Shown in pieces: positions 43,659-51,415 of a DNA stretch of 64,000 nt (positions are counted from its first letter, which is position 1; every line of letters starts with the position of its first letter). The notes below the pieces were generated by a model. The model searched no databases and had not been told where the DNA came from. It worked only from the letters and a program-made list of their open reading frames with translations. Origin of the DNA: Streptomyces gossypii (GTDB lineage: Bacteria; Actinomycetota; Actinomycetes; Streptomycetales; Streptomycetaceae). Made by a program: the position numbers and the translations under genes. The stretch covers positions 372,001 to 436,000 of the forward strand of contig NZ_JAJAGO010000005.1 of assembly GCF_025165795.1 (NCBI RefSeq). Direction: 5' to 3'.

Positions 43659-45215
43659 GTGGCGCGGAAGCGGTTCGACCGGAGGGTGCTGGCGCTGGTC
43701 GAGGTGCGGGGCGGTGACCGGGAGTGGGCGGAGGCGAAGGCGGCATTCGAGGCGCGGGGCTGGCCTGTCACGGAGGAGTTCGGACGGGGAGAGGGCGCGT
43801 CGGCGGGGGTGCTGAGGCCGAGGCCGGGGTGTCTGCTCCTACGCGTCGAGGTGCGCCTGTTCGGCGCGGTGCACCGGGCCGAACGGGGCGCGGCGTGGCG
43901 GGTGCAGCGGCTGGCGCGGCGAGTCGGCGTGGAGATGTACGTGCGGCGCGCGCAGTTGCTGCACCGCGACCGTGAGCTGCTGCCCGGCTGGTACGCCCAC
44001 TCCACGGACCACCGGCCGCCCGTTCTGCGACGACCGGCTGCCAGCGGTGCCGGGGCGTGGGCCTACCGGTGGGCACGGGCCGTGGCTCGGAGCGTCGAGG
44101 GAATGGGCCGCCACGACGTCGGGGTGGTGCTCACCGGCACTCCGTCCGAGGCGCGGCGTCTCGCCCGCATGCCGGGCGAGGAGAGCGGGCCCGGCCTGGA
44201 CGGCTGGGACGTGCGCCCGGCGGACGGACGCGCGCGGAGCCGAACGGAGCAGCGCAGGGAGGACGATCTCAACGGGCGGATCGTCGGCCTGAGCGTCTTA
44301 CTGACCGCGATGCTGGCGGCGGCGGTGCTGGCGAGGGGTGGAGCGGGCTTCGGCCGGTATGTGATGGCCACGCTTGCGGCGGCGGCCTTCTGCGCCGTGT
44401 TGCGGGTCGGCTCGCGGCTGTATCAGAACGGGGGCGCGCGGTCGGGGGCCGTCGCCGCCGGGATCGCTGCCGTGTTCCTGCTCAGCATCTGGGTAGGTGT
44501 GCCGTTCGGTGTACGGGAGGGCATGACGCGGTCGCAGACCTTTGTTCTGCTCTTCTGCGTACTGGTCCTGGCCGGTCTGTGGCTCCTGGTCCGGCAGTGG
44601 ACCGTGGGGGAGTGGCTCGCCTGGGGAGGCCCTGTCGTGGCCGCCTTCGTGGGCTCGTCGCTGCTGGCCGCCGGATCGGTGATGCACACGCTGTACGCGG
44701 ACGGCCTGTCCCTCACGCCAGGGGATTTGGGGGTCCCCGGAGTGTGGCAGGCCATCGCCGTCCTGAGGCTGCTGTTGGAACTGGCGCCCATCCTGCTGGT
44801 GCCAGCCTGCTATGGCTTCGCGAAGCACTTCCACTACGTGCGCAGCGAGCGCTGGGGGATCGTGGTCACCGGCCTCCTCCTGGTGCTCCTCACCACGGTG
44901 TCTGTGCAGTCGGTGCTCGACTCCGCCGCCCGGGCGTCTGACCGGACGATTCGCGCGGCGGAGCAGCGGAAGCAGCCACCGCCGTACTTCGGGGTCGCGC
45001 CCGAGTGGATGTGTGTGGAGCCTGTGGTGCCGGGGCGGGAACTCGCGGGTGAGGGCGGACGGTTGGTGCCGCAGCGGCCCTATGTGACCTTCGGTATCGC
45101 GGACGGCGACGTGGTGCTGTGGGACACCGACAGCGACGGCCCGATGAAGCTGCCAGCTGAGCATGTGCGGTTGGTGCCGACGGACTCCCCGCAGTCGCCC
45201 TGTGGTGGGGCGTGA
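43659..45215 (+). CDS. multi-pass membrane protein, function unknown
   Basis: A protein of about 518 aa. The first ~190 residues are soluble and Arg-rich, including VGVEMYVRRAQLLHRDRELLPGW and GMGRHDVGVVLTGTPSEARRLA. Then come seven to eight hydrophobic segments (LSVLLTAMLAAAVLARG, YVMATLAAAAFCAVL, AVAAGIAAVFLLSIWVG, TFVLLFCVLVLAGLWLLV, VVAAFVGSSLLAAGSVM, LLLELAPILLVPACYG, IVVTGLLLVLLTTVSV) and a C-terminal ~100-residue extracytoplasmic domain with one Cys near WMCVEPVVPG. No family was recognised. GTG at 43659 was chosen for the gggacgggag site 6 bases upstream; GTG 43653 or an earlier codon is possible. Confidence 0.65.
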   Translation: MARKRFDRRVLALVEVRGGDREWAEAKAAFEARGWPVTEEFGRGEGASAGVLRPRPGCLLLRVEVRLFGAVHRAERGAAWRVQRLARRVGVEMYVRRAQLLHRDRELLPGWYAHSTDHRPPVLRRPAASGAGAWAYRWARAVARSVEGMGRHDVGVVLTGTPSEARRLARMPGEESGPGLDGWDVRPADGRARSRTEQRREDDLNGRIVGLSVLLTAMLAAAVLARGGAGFGRYVMATLAAAAFCAVLRVGSRLYQNGGARSGAVAAGIAAVFLLSIWVGVPFGVREGMTRSQTFVLLFCVLVLAGLWLLVRQWTVGEWLAWGGPVVAAFVGSSLLAAGSVMHTLYADGLSLTPGDLGVPGVWQAIAVLRLLLELAPILLVPACYGFAKHFHYVRSERWGIVVTGLLLVLLTTVSVQSVLDSAARASDRTIRAAEQRKQPPPYFGVAPEWMCVEPVVPGRELAGEGGRLVPQRPYVTFGIADGDVVLWDTDSDGPMKLPAEHVRLVPTDSPQSPCGGA

Positions 45216-45222
45216 TGCGGCG

Positions 45223-45681
45223 TCATGGTTGACGCTGGCCGTCGCCCAGCTGTGTGAGCTTGAGCTCCGCCCAGACGGTCTTCCCGATGCCGTGCGGGCG
45301 CGGGGTGACGCCCCAGCCGTCGGCGAGCGCCGTGACGAGGAGGAGGCCGCGCCCGGATTCCGCGTCCGGGTCGGGAGTGAGGTCCAGGGCGGCGGTGCGG
45401 GGGCGGGGGAGTGCAGTGCAGGCGTCGGAGACCTCCAGGCGGAGGAGGGTGGGGGCGTCGGTGAGAGTGAAGCGCACCTCGACCTGACGTCCCGGCGGAT
45501 TCCCCGCGTGCTGCACGGCGTTGGTGACCAGCTCGGAGAGGACCAGCTCGGCCGTGGCCACGTCGTCCGGGCTCAGCCCCCAGGCGCGCAGCTGCGCCCG
45601 CAGGTTGGCGCGCGAGCGGCTCACGGTGTGGGGCGTGCGGGGGTACCGGTGCCTGGCTGTGGTCACGGCGGCGTCGTACAT
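45223..45681 (-). CDS. HATPase_c anti-sigma-factor-like ATP-binding protein
   Basis: A 152-aa protein of the RsbW/SpoIIAB-like kinase fold. The N box is ELVLSELVTNAVQHAGNP, followed by LRLEVSDACTALPRPR (degenerate G1) and SGRGLLLVTALADGWGVTPRP (G2). Hundreds of such proteins occur in Streptomyces. Here it is divergent from a DUF5753 HTH regulator and near a DUF397 gene, the three-gene set seen around WhiJ-type developmental regulators. ATG at 45681 has a gaggag site. Its stop is 8 bases from that of the convergent membrane protein gene. Confidence 0.85.
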   Translation of the reverse strand: MYDAAVTTARHRYPRTPHTVSRSRANLRAQLRAWGLSPDDVATAELVLSELVTNAVQHAGNPPGRQVEVRFTLTDAPTLLRLEVSDACTALPRPRTAALDLTPDPDAESGRGLLLVTALADGWGVTPRPHGIGKTVWAELKLTQLGDGQRQP

Positions 45682-45793
45682 CGGGTCTCCTCGCGTGAGG
45701 GCGCAGCGGTCTGTCACCAGGCGAAGTCAGGTGAGCTCGCTTAGTGATGAATGTCAGAGTGCCCTGGATCGAGTTCGAACAGCAATCGTGCAT

Positions 45794-45809
45794 TTGGAAC
45801 TAGTTCCAA
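45794..45809. promoter_or_regulatory. 16-base perfect palindrome, candidate operator
   Basis: ttggaactagttccaa lies in the divergent gap between the HATPase gene and the HTH regulator, 57 bases before the latter's ATG. A perfect AT-rich palindrome in such a gap is what an XRE-family dimer would bind, probably for autoregulation. Confidence 0.6.
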
Positions 45810-45865
45810 GATCTTCGCGAAGAGATGTACGCTGCTGCCGTATCGACTCGTGAGCAGGGGGTTAC

Positions 45866-46723
45866 ATGCCGGAACCACGTCCGACCGTGCGGAGGCGACG
45901 TCTCGCAGCTACGTTGGTCAAGCTCAGAGAAGCTGCGGAGAAGACTCCGGCGCAGGCTGCGGACAGACTCGGGTGCCATCGCACGAAGGTCAGCCGAATC
46001 GAAACGGCCAGGCTGGGCATCTCGCTCGGTGAGCTTCGTGACCTGTTGACGTTCTACGGAGTCGAAGACCAGGACCTCGTAGACGAGTTGGTGTCACTTG
46101 CCCGGCGCGGCAAGGAACCGAATTGGGTCCAGCGCGCGAGCCTGGCCAGGCCCTCCTACCCCGACTTCATCAACTACGAGGAGAGCGCCGACTACATCCG
46201 CTCTTTCCAAGCTCAGTTGATCGCCGGACTGTTGCAGACCCCTGACTACGCCCGTGCCATCGTGCGTGCGGCGCCGGGCGTGCTGGACGGGAACCAGGTC
46301 GATGATCTCGTGACGGCACGCATGGAGCGCCAAGAGGTGCTCAACCGCAACGACCCACCCCGGCTGTGCGTCATCCAAGGTGAATCCGCGCTCCGAGTGC
46401 CCATCGGCGGCGAGAAGACGATGGGTAACCAACTCGATCACCTTGTGCAGATGGCGGCCCGGCCGCACGTTGAAGTGCAGGTACTGCCGGATCGTGCGGG
46501 CGCGCATGCCGGACTGATGGGCTCCTTCGTGCTCTTCAGTTTCCCTGCTGCGGCCTTCTCCGACGTCGTGTGCGTCGAACATCGCACCGGGACGCTCTAC
46601 ATGGAGACGCAGGAGGAGACAGAGCAGTACACCTTGATCTTCGACTCACTGCGATCGAGCGCCTTGAGCCCGGCGGACAGCATCGACATGATCACTCAGG
46701 TGCGGCAGGAGCTGTACGCGTAA
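45866..46723 (+). CDS. XRE-family regulator with DUF5753 (WhiJ-like)
   Basis: A 285-aa regulator. The N-terminal HTH_31-type domain reads LAATLVKLREAAEKTPAQAADRLGCHRTKVSRIE. The DUF5753 sensor-like domain follows, with FINYEESADYIRSFQAQLIAGLLQTPDYARAIV, ESALRVPIGG and VQVLPDRAGAHAGLMGSFVLFSF. ATG at 45866 has an aggggg site. These regulators typically pair with a small DUF397 protein, encoded here 24 bases downstream, which can antagonise the regulator. The palindrome 57 bases upstream is a likely operator. Confidence 0.92.
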   Translation: MPEPRPTVRRRRLAATLVKLREAAEKTPAQAADRLGCHRTKVSRIETARLGISLGELRDLLTFYGVEDQDLVDELVSLARRGKEPNWVQRASLARPSYPDFINYEESADYIRSFQAQLIAGLLQTPDYARAIVRAAPGVLDGNQVDDLVTARMERQEVLNRNDPPRLCVIQGESALRVPIGGEKTMGNQLDHLVQMAARPHVEVQVLPDRAGAHAGLMGSFVLFSFPAAAFSDVVCVEHRTGTLYMETQEETEQYTLIFDSLRSSALSPADSIDMITQVRQELYA

Positions 46724-46747
46724 GAAGGCATGGAAGGGTAGCGAGAG

Positions 46748-46942
46748 ATGCTTGCAGCGGTACGCGGCGACGTGGCATGGCGAAAGAGCAGCTACAGCGG
46801 CACGGGAGGCGACTGCCTTGAGATATCCGACGTGGGTGGCGAGATAGCCGTGCGGGACTCGAAGCGGGTGGACGCGCCCGCGCTGGCGTTCCCAGCGGGG
46901 GCCTGGCGCGCGTTCGTCGCGGAGGCGAAGGTCGGGCGGTAG
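46748..46942 (+). CDS. DUF397 protein
   Basis: A 64-aa member of DUF397, with the signature VAWRKSSYSGTGGDCLEISDV and the end AVRDSKRVDAPALAFP. It forms a two-gene unit with the upstream WhiJ-like regulator; DUF397 proteins are thought to bind such regulators and block DNA binding. It converges on the hsdR stop, 44 bases away. Confidence 0.93.
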   Translation: MLAAVRGDVAWRKSSYSGTGGDCLEISDVGGEIAVRDSKRVDAPALAFPAGAWRAFVAEAKVGR

Positions 46943-46985
46943 CGGGGCGGGCCGCGGCCCGCCCCACTACCCCCCGGCGCACGCG

Positions 46986-49900
46986 TCACGCCGCGTCAGC
47001 GACACCGTGGTCGCGACGGATCAAGCGATAAGCCGCCCGCCGCGCTTCGCGCGTAATCGCGCTGCGGAGGTCGTCGTGGCCGTAGAACTTCTCCACGAAG
47101 CTGCTGCTCGTGGAGGCGTGGTCGACGACCTCGTTCTCGTACCGCTTGTCGAAGACGTGCCCGAACGCCTCCTCCGTGTTGGCCAGCGCGGCCTGCTGGA
47201 CTGCGGTGTCCGCGCGGGCCGCCTCCATGTGCTGTTCGGCCAAGAGGCGGTGCTCGTCTGTAAGGCCCTCGCCGAACTTGTCGTTGAGCTGGGCGAGGAT
47301 TTCGGAGAGCAGCTTCTCGTCGGCCTCCTTGCCCGCCCCGCCAGCGCCGTCGGCGAAGCCCGGCAGGACCTGCTCGCCCTCGGGGGACAGACTGACGTCC
47401 GTCTCGCCGGTCTTGCGGGTGTGCAGGTGGGTGAGGTCGACCTCGATGTCCATGCTGCCGTCCTGGCGGCGCGGCAGGCGGTTCTGGAGGTGCTTGCCGA
47501 ACAGGTACAGCCGCTCCAGCTCTGGGTCCGCGTACGGCACGATCTGCGCGAGGAAACCGTACTTGCGCACGAAATCGCGCAGCGCGGAACGGAACTCCTC
47601 CGCACGCGCCGCCTCGTCCTCGTCGTCGCTGTCCAGGAGCGCGGCGAAGCGGTCGCGGGCCGGGTCGGTGTGGCGGTAGAGGGCCGCGTGCAACTTCTCG
47701 CCCTGCGCCTGGTTCCCACCAGCAGAGCGCTGGGCCTCGGCGTACGCGTCGGCGAAAGCCTCCATCTCCGAGTCGACAAGGATGCGGTGTTCCATGACCG
47801 CGCGCTGGGCGGTGTAGAGGAGGTTCGGGTCGGTGGGGGTGGTGAGTGCCTCTTCGTAGAAGGGCTTGAACTCGGCCTGGATGTTCTCCGCCTCGTTGGC
47901 GAAGTCGAGGACGAAGATGTCGTCCTGGCTCTTGCGCGGGTGCGTGCGGTTGAGGCGGGAGAGGGTCTGGACGGCCGCGACGCCCTTGAGCGGCTTCTCC
48001 ACATACATCGTGGTCAGCAGCGGCTGGTCGAAGCCGGTCTGGTACTTCTCCGCGACGACCAGGATGCGGTGCTCGGGCAGCTCCCGTTCCTTGCCCTTGG
48101 CGTCCTTGGGGACGTTCGCGAAGCGCTTGGGCAGCTCCCGCTCGGAGAAGCCGTTGATCCCGGCCTCGGTGACCTCCTCGTCGTCGATCTTCAGCGGCCC
48201 GGAGAACGCGACGAGTGCGTTGAGTTCCGGGTAACCGTGGTCGGCGACGTACTTGTTGATGGACCGGTGCAACCGCACCGCGCTCTCGCGGGAGCGGGTG
48301 ACGACCATCGCCTTTGCCCGGCCGCCCAGGCGGCGCAGCGTGTGGTGGCGGAAGTGCTCGACGATCACTTCGGCGTGCTGGGAGAGCGTCGATTCGTGCA
48401 GGTAGACGAAGCGGGCGAGGGCGGAGTTCGCCTTGGCGGCGTCCACCTCGGGGTCATCAGGGCCGGAGTTGGCGAGCTTCCAGTAGGTCTTGTACGTCAC
48501 GTAGTTGCGCAGGGTGTCGAGGATGAAGCCCTCGTCGATGGCCTGGCGCATGGAGTAGATGTGGAAGGCGCGGGGGTTGCCGGTCGCCTTGTCCGGAGTG
48601 CCGAAGAGTTCGAGGGTCTTCGGCTTGGGCGTGGCGGTGAAGGCGAAGTAGGAGAGGTTCGCGTGCCGGCCGCGGGCCTTGGCGGAGGCGGTGAGCCAGT
48701 CGTCCTTGGCGTCGTCGCTGTTGTCGAAGTCGACGTCCTCTTTGGCGCCGAGCCCGCGCAGTACCCGCTTGAGGTCGGTGGAGGATTCCCCGGATTGGGA
48801 CGAGTGCGCCTCGTCCACGATCACAGCGAACTTGTGGCGGGAGAGCGCCTCGCGGTGGCTGGCGAGGTGTTCCAGCACGTAGGGGAAGGTCTGGAGCGTC
48901 ACGATGATGATCTTCGCCGTCTCACCGGTGAGCGCGTCCGCGACCTGCTGCGATTTGGATGAACCGGAGCCGTCGATCTTCCGTACGACGCCCTCGGTCT
49001 GCTCGAACTTGCCCACAGTCTCCTGGAGCTGCGTATCCAGGACCGAGCGGTCGGTGATGACGATGACCTTGTCGAAGACATGATCGTTGGCGGTGGTGAA
49101 GAGGGACTGGAGGCGGTGGGCGAGCCAGGCGATGGTGTTCGACTTGCCGGAGCCTGCGGAGTGCATCACCAGATAGTGCTGGCCTGAGCCGTGCTGCGCC
49201 GCGTGGGCGGTCAACTCGCGGACGGCGTGCCACTGGTGGAAGCGCGGGAAGATCAGGGTGTGGGTGATGCGGCCCCGGTCGTCTTTGGCCGTGTGCACGT
49301 GGAGGAAGCGCTGAAGCAGATCCATCCAGGTGTCCGGGTGCCAGATCTGCTCCCAGAGGTATGCGCTCCGGTAGCCGTCGGCTGAGGCGGGGTTCCCGGC
49401 ACCGCCGGAGTTGCCGGGGCCCTCAGAGCCGGTGTTGAAGGGCAGGAAGTGCGTCTCCTTGCCCTTGAGTTTGGTGGTGAGGAAGACGAGGTCCGGGTCC
49501 ACGGCGAAGTGCACGAGCGCCCGGCGCGCGAAGATCGGCTCCAGCGGATCGCGGCTGCTGCGGTACTGGCGCTTCGCGTCCTCGACGGTCTGCTGGGTGA
49601 GCGGGTTCTTCAACTCGGCGGTGGCGACGGGGATGCCGTTGAGGAAGAGGGTGAGGTCGAGCGTGTTGCCCGCGTCGGCCTTCTTGGCGGCGTACGGGAG
49701 CTGCCGGGTGACGGTGAGCTGATTGGCGTTGTACTCGGTGAGCGCGTCCGCACCGGAGAGGGTGTGGGTGGGCCGGAAGTAGGCGAGGCGAATCCTGACG
49801 CCCCGGTCCTTCACGCCGTTCCGGATCACGTCGAGCGCGCCCCGGTCGTCGATCTCCTTGGCCAGCCGCTTGGCGAACTCCCGCTGCACGTGCGACGGGT

Positions 49901-50105
49901 CGTCGTTGCCTGTCACGCCGTACTTGGCGAGGAGCTCGTTCCAGGCGTCGCCCTGGGTGGCGCCGATGAACTCGAAGAGCCGCGCGGTGTCGAGCGCGAG
50001 CTCGCTGTTGTAGTGGCTGGCCTCGCCCTGCCGCCAGCCACTGGCGAGCAGCGAGGCGACCACGCCGTCCTCAAAGGCGTGCTCGTGGTGGTGTATCGGA
50101 CTCAT
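46986..50105 (-). CDS. hsdR: type I restriction endonuclease subunit R
   Basis: Restriction/translocase subunit of 1039 aa. The N-terminal nuclease motif of the PD-(D/E)XK kind is NTLDLTLFLNGIPVATAELKN (D150, E164, K166). The superfamily 2 translocase has Walker A in HSAGSGKSNTIAWLAHRL (~315-323), FAVIVDEAHSSQSGESS (DEAH box), FTATPKPKTLELFG and, later, the helicase C motif PLLTTMYVEKPLKGVAAVQTLSRLNR. A C-terminal helical region contacts HsdM. Its ATG overlaps the hsdS stop by ATGA. It is the last gene of the hsdM-hsdS-hsdR operon. All motifs are intact, so an active enzyme is expected. Confidence 0.96.
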   Translation of the reverse strand: MSPIHHHEHAFEDGVVASLLASGWRQGEASHYNSELALDTARLFEFIGATQGDAWNELLAKYGVTGNDDPSHVQREFAKRLAKEIDDRGALDVIRNGVKDRGVRIRLAYFRPTHTLSGADALTEYNANQLTVTRQLPYAAKKADAGNTLDLTLFLNGIPVATAELKNPLTQQTVEDAKRQYRSSRDPLEPIFARRALVHFAVDPDLVFLTTKLKGKETHFLPFNTGSEGPGNSGGAGNPASADGYRSAYLWEQIWHPDTWMDLLQRFLHVHTAKDDRGRITHTLIFPRFHQWHAVRELTAHAAQHGSGQHYLVMHSAGSGKSNTIAWLAHRLQSLFTTANDHVFDKVIVITDRSVLDTQLQETVGKFEQTEGVVRKIDGSGSSKSQQVADALTGETAKIIIVTLQTFPYVLEHLASHREALSRHKFAVIVDEAHSSQSGESSTDLKRVLRGLGAKEDVDFDNSDDAKDDWLTASAKARGRHANLSYFAFTATPKPKTLELFGTPDKATGNPRAFHIYSMRQAIDEGFILDTLRNYVTYKTYWKLANSGPDDPEVDAAKANSALARFVYLHESTLSQHAEVIVEHFRHHTLRRLGGRAKAMVVTRSRESAVRLHRSINKYVADHGYPELNALVAFSGPLKIDDEEVTEAGINGFSERELPKRFANVPKDAKGKERELPEHRILVVAEKYQTGFDQPLLTTMYVEKPLKGVAAVQTLSRLNRTHPRKSQDDIFVLDFANEAENIQAEFKPFYEEALTTPTDPNLLYTAQRAVMEHRILVDSEMEAFADAYAEAQRSAGGNQAQGEKLHAALYRHTDPARDRFAALLDSDDEDEAARAEEFRSALRDFVRKYGFLAQIVPYADPELERLYLFGKHLQNRLPRRQDGSMDIEVDLTHLHTRKTGETDVSLSPEGEQVLPGFADGAGGAGKEADEKLLSEILAQLNDKFGEGLTDEHRLLAEQHMEAARADTAVQQAALANTEEAFGHVFDKRYENEVVDHASTSSSFVEKFYGHDDLRSAITREARRAAYRLIRRDHGVADAA

Positions 50106-51415
50106 GACACGTCCACTCCCCGTGCGGTGGTGACATCGATCTGACCGGTGACGGCGGATGTGACCAGCGCCTGGCGGCGTTCCAGCATGAGAGCTGTTTG
50201 GTGGGAGATTCGTTCTCGGACCTGAGCTGTGCTGCCCAGCTGTTTGTCGACAATACGAGCGATCTCGCGCTGTTCGCTGAGCGCTGGAACCGGCACCCGC
50301 ACCCCTGCCACCTGTGACTCGCTGACAGAGGGTACGGGGCCGGGGTTCGAGAGTTGCCCCATGTCCAGCAGCGACAATAGATGCATCCAGAATCTTGGCT
50401 CACCGTCCGTGAACTCGATTCCCCGCACGTTGTCGTCCACGAGGCACTTGCGAGTGATGACGCGTCGTTGGTTGAGTAGCAGCGCCCCACCGACCCGCGC
50501 ATAGATGACAGAACCCGCAGGGACAACCCGGCCCCCGAGAACTCGCTGTGTCATATTCGTCACCCAGTTGTCTGCCGAGTCGATGTTTCCCATGATGTCA
50601 GCGGAGGCGAAATCCCCGACCTTGACGAACGGGTAGTCGCCGGACTTCTCACCCTGGAAGGCATGCGGGAACGTCGTGCCCATATGAAATGTGCCCACTC
50701 TGTTGAGATGGGAAATGTGCCACCTCTCTGTGACCGTACCTAGCCAGGGGATTCTGGTTCCGGCCTCGCCTGGCTTGCTCGATCCGGTCATGCGCATCCG
50801 AAGTTCCGCTACCTGCCGTTCGGCCAGCAGGTCGGCCTGACGTCTGTGCAGCGAGATCATACGATCGAGTCGACCGGTCTCCGCGTCGAGGAAGTCGGCG
50901 ATGCGGCGCTGTTCCACCAGCGGGGGACAGGGCAGTGACGCCTCGGCGAGGGCTTCACGATTCAATTCGATCTGGTTGGTGGCCCCCACGGTGAGAGCGG
51001 CTTCGATGTACTCCTGGAAAAGGCTCGAGGACAGCCAGTAGTAGAGGAATCGTGAGTAGAGACGATCTTGCGATCCCCGGGCGATGGTCACATGAGAATC
51101 GGCAATGCAGGGCAGTGAATCAGGTGAGCCGGAGAAATATCCGATTCTTCCCAGAGTTCCGGTGCCTGTCGAGTTGATGAGCACATCACCAACATTCAGG
51201 TATCCGCGAATCCTGTGCCCATCGCCTGAAGGGTCATGCAGGCGGGTGCGGCTCCAGTCGAGCCCGGCCGACTGGTTCGCCGCTTGGCTGACCGCCCGCA
51301 CGGCTCCGTTATCGGCATAGTTCGGTGCAGATCCGCGATGTAGTTTCGTCGTCACGTGCTTCAGACGGCGCGCCTGCCAGCCCTCCGGTAGGCGAGTTCC
51401 CAGTACGTAGGTCAC
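50102..51415 (-). CDS. hsdS: type I restriction specificity subunit S
   Basis: DNA-recognition subunit of 437 aa with the usual duplicated layout. The first target-recognition domain starts LPEGWQARRLKHVTTKL, with a conserved spacer PCPPLVEQRRIADFLDAETGRLD. The second starts IPWLGTVTERWHISHLNRVG and ends VPVPALSEQREIARIVDKQLG. The long spacer helices set the distance between the two half-sites. The recognition sequence cannot be predicted by eye. Base use is clearly less GC-rich than in its neighbours, as expected of a fast-evolving, transferred specificity gene. Both ends overlap hsdM and hsdR by four bases. Confidence 0.94.
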   Translation of the reverse strand: MTYVLGTRLPEGWQARRLKHVTTKLHRGSAPNYADNGAVRAVSQAANQSAGLDWSRTRLHDPSGDGHRIRGYLNVGDVLINSTGTGTLGRIGYFSGSPDSLPCIADSHVTIARGSQDRLYSRFLYYWLSSSLFQEYIEAALTVGATNQIELNREALAEASLPCPPLVEQRRIADFLDAETGRLDRMISLHRRQADLLAERQVAELRMRMTGSSKPGEAGTRIPWLGTVTERWHISHLNRVGTFHMGTTFPHAFQGEKSGDYPFVKVGDFASADIMGNIDSADNWVTNMTQRVLGGRVVPAGSVIYARVGGALLLNQRRVITRKCLVDDNVRGIEFTDGEPRFWMHLLSLLDMGQLSNPGPVPSVSESQVAGVRVPVPALSEQREIARIVDKQLGSTAQVRERISHQTALMLERRQALVTSAVTGQIDVTTARGVDVS

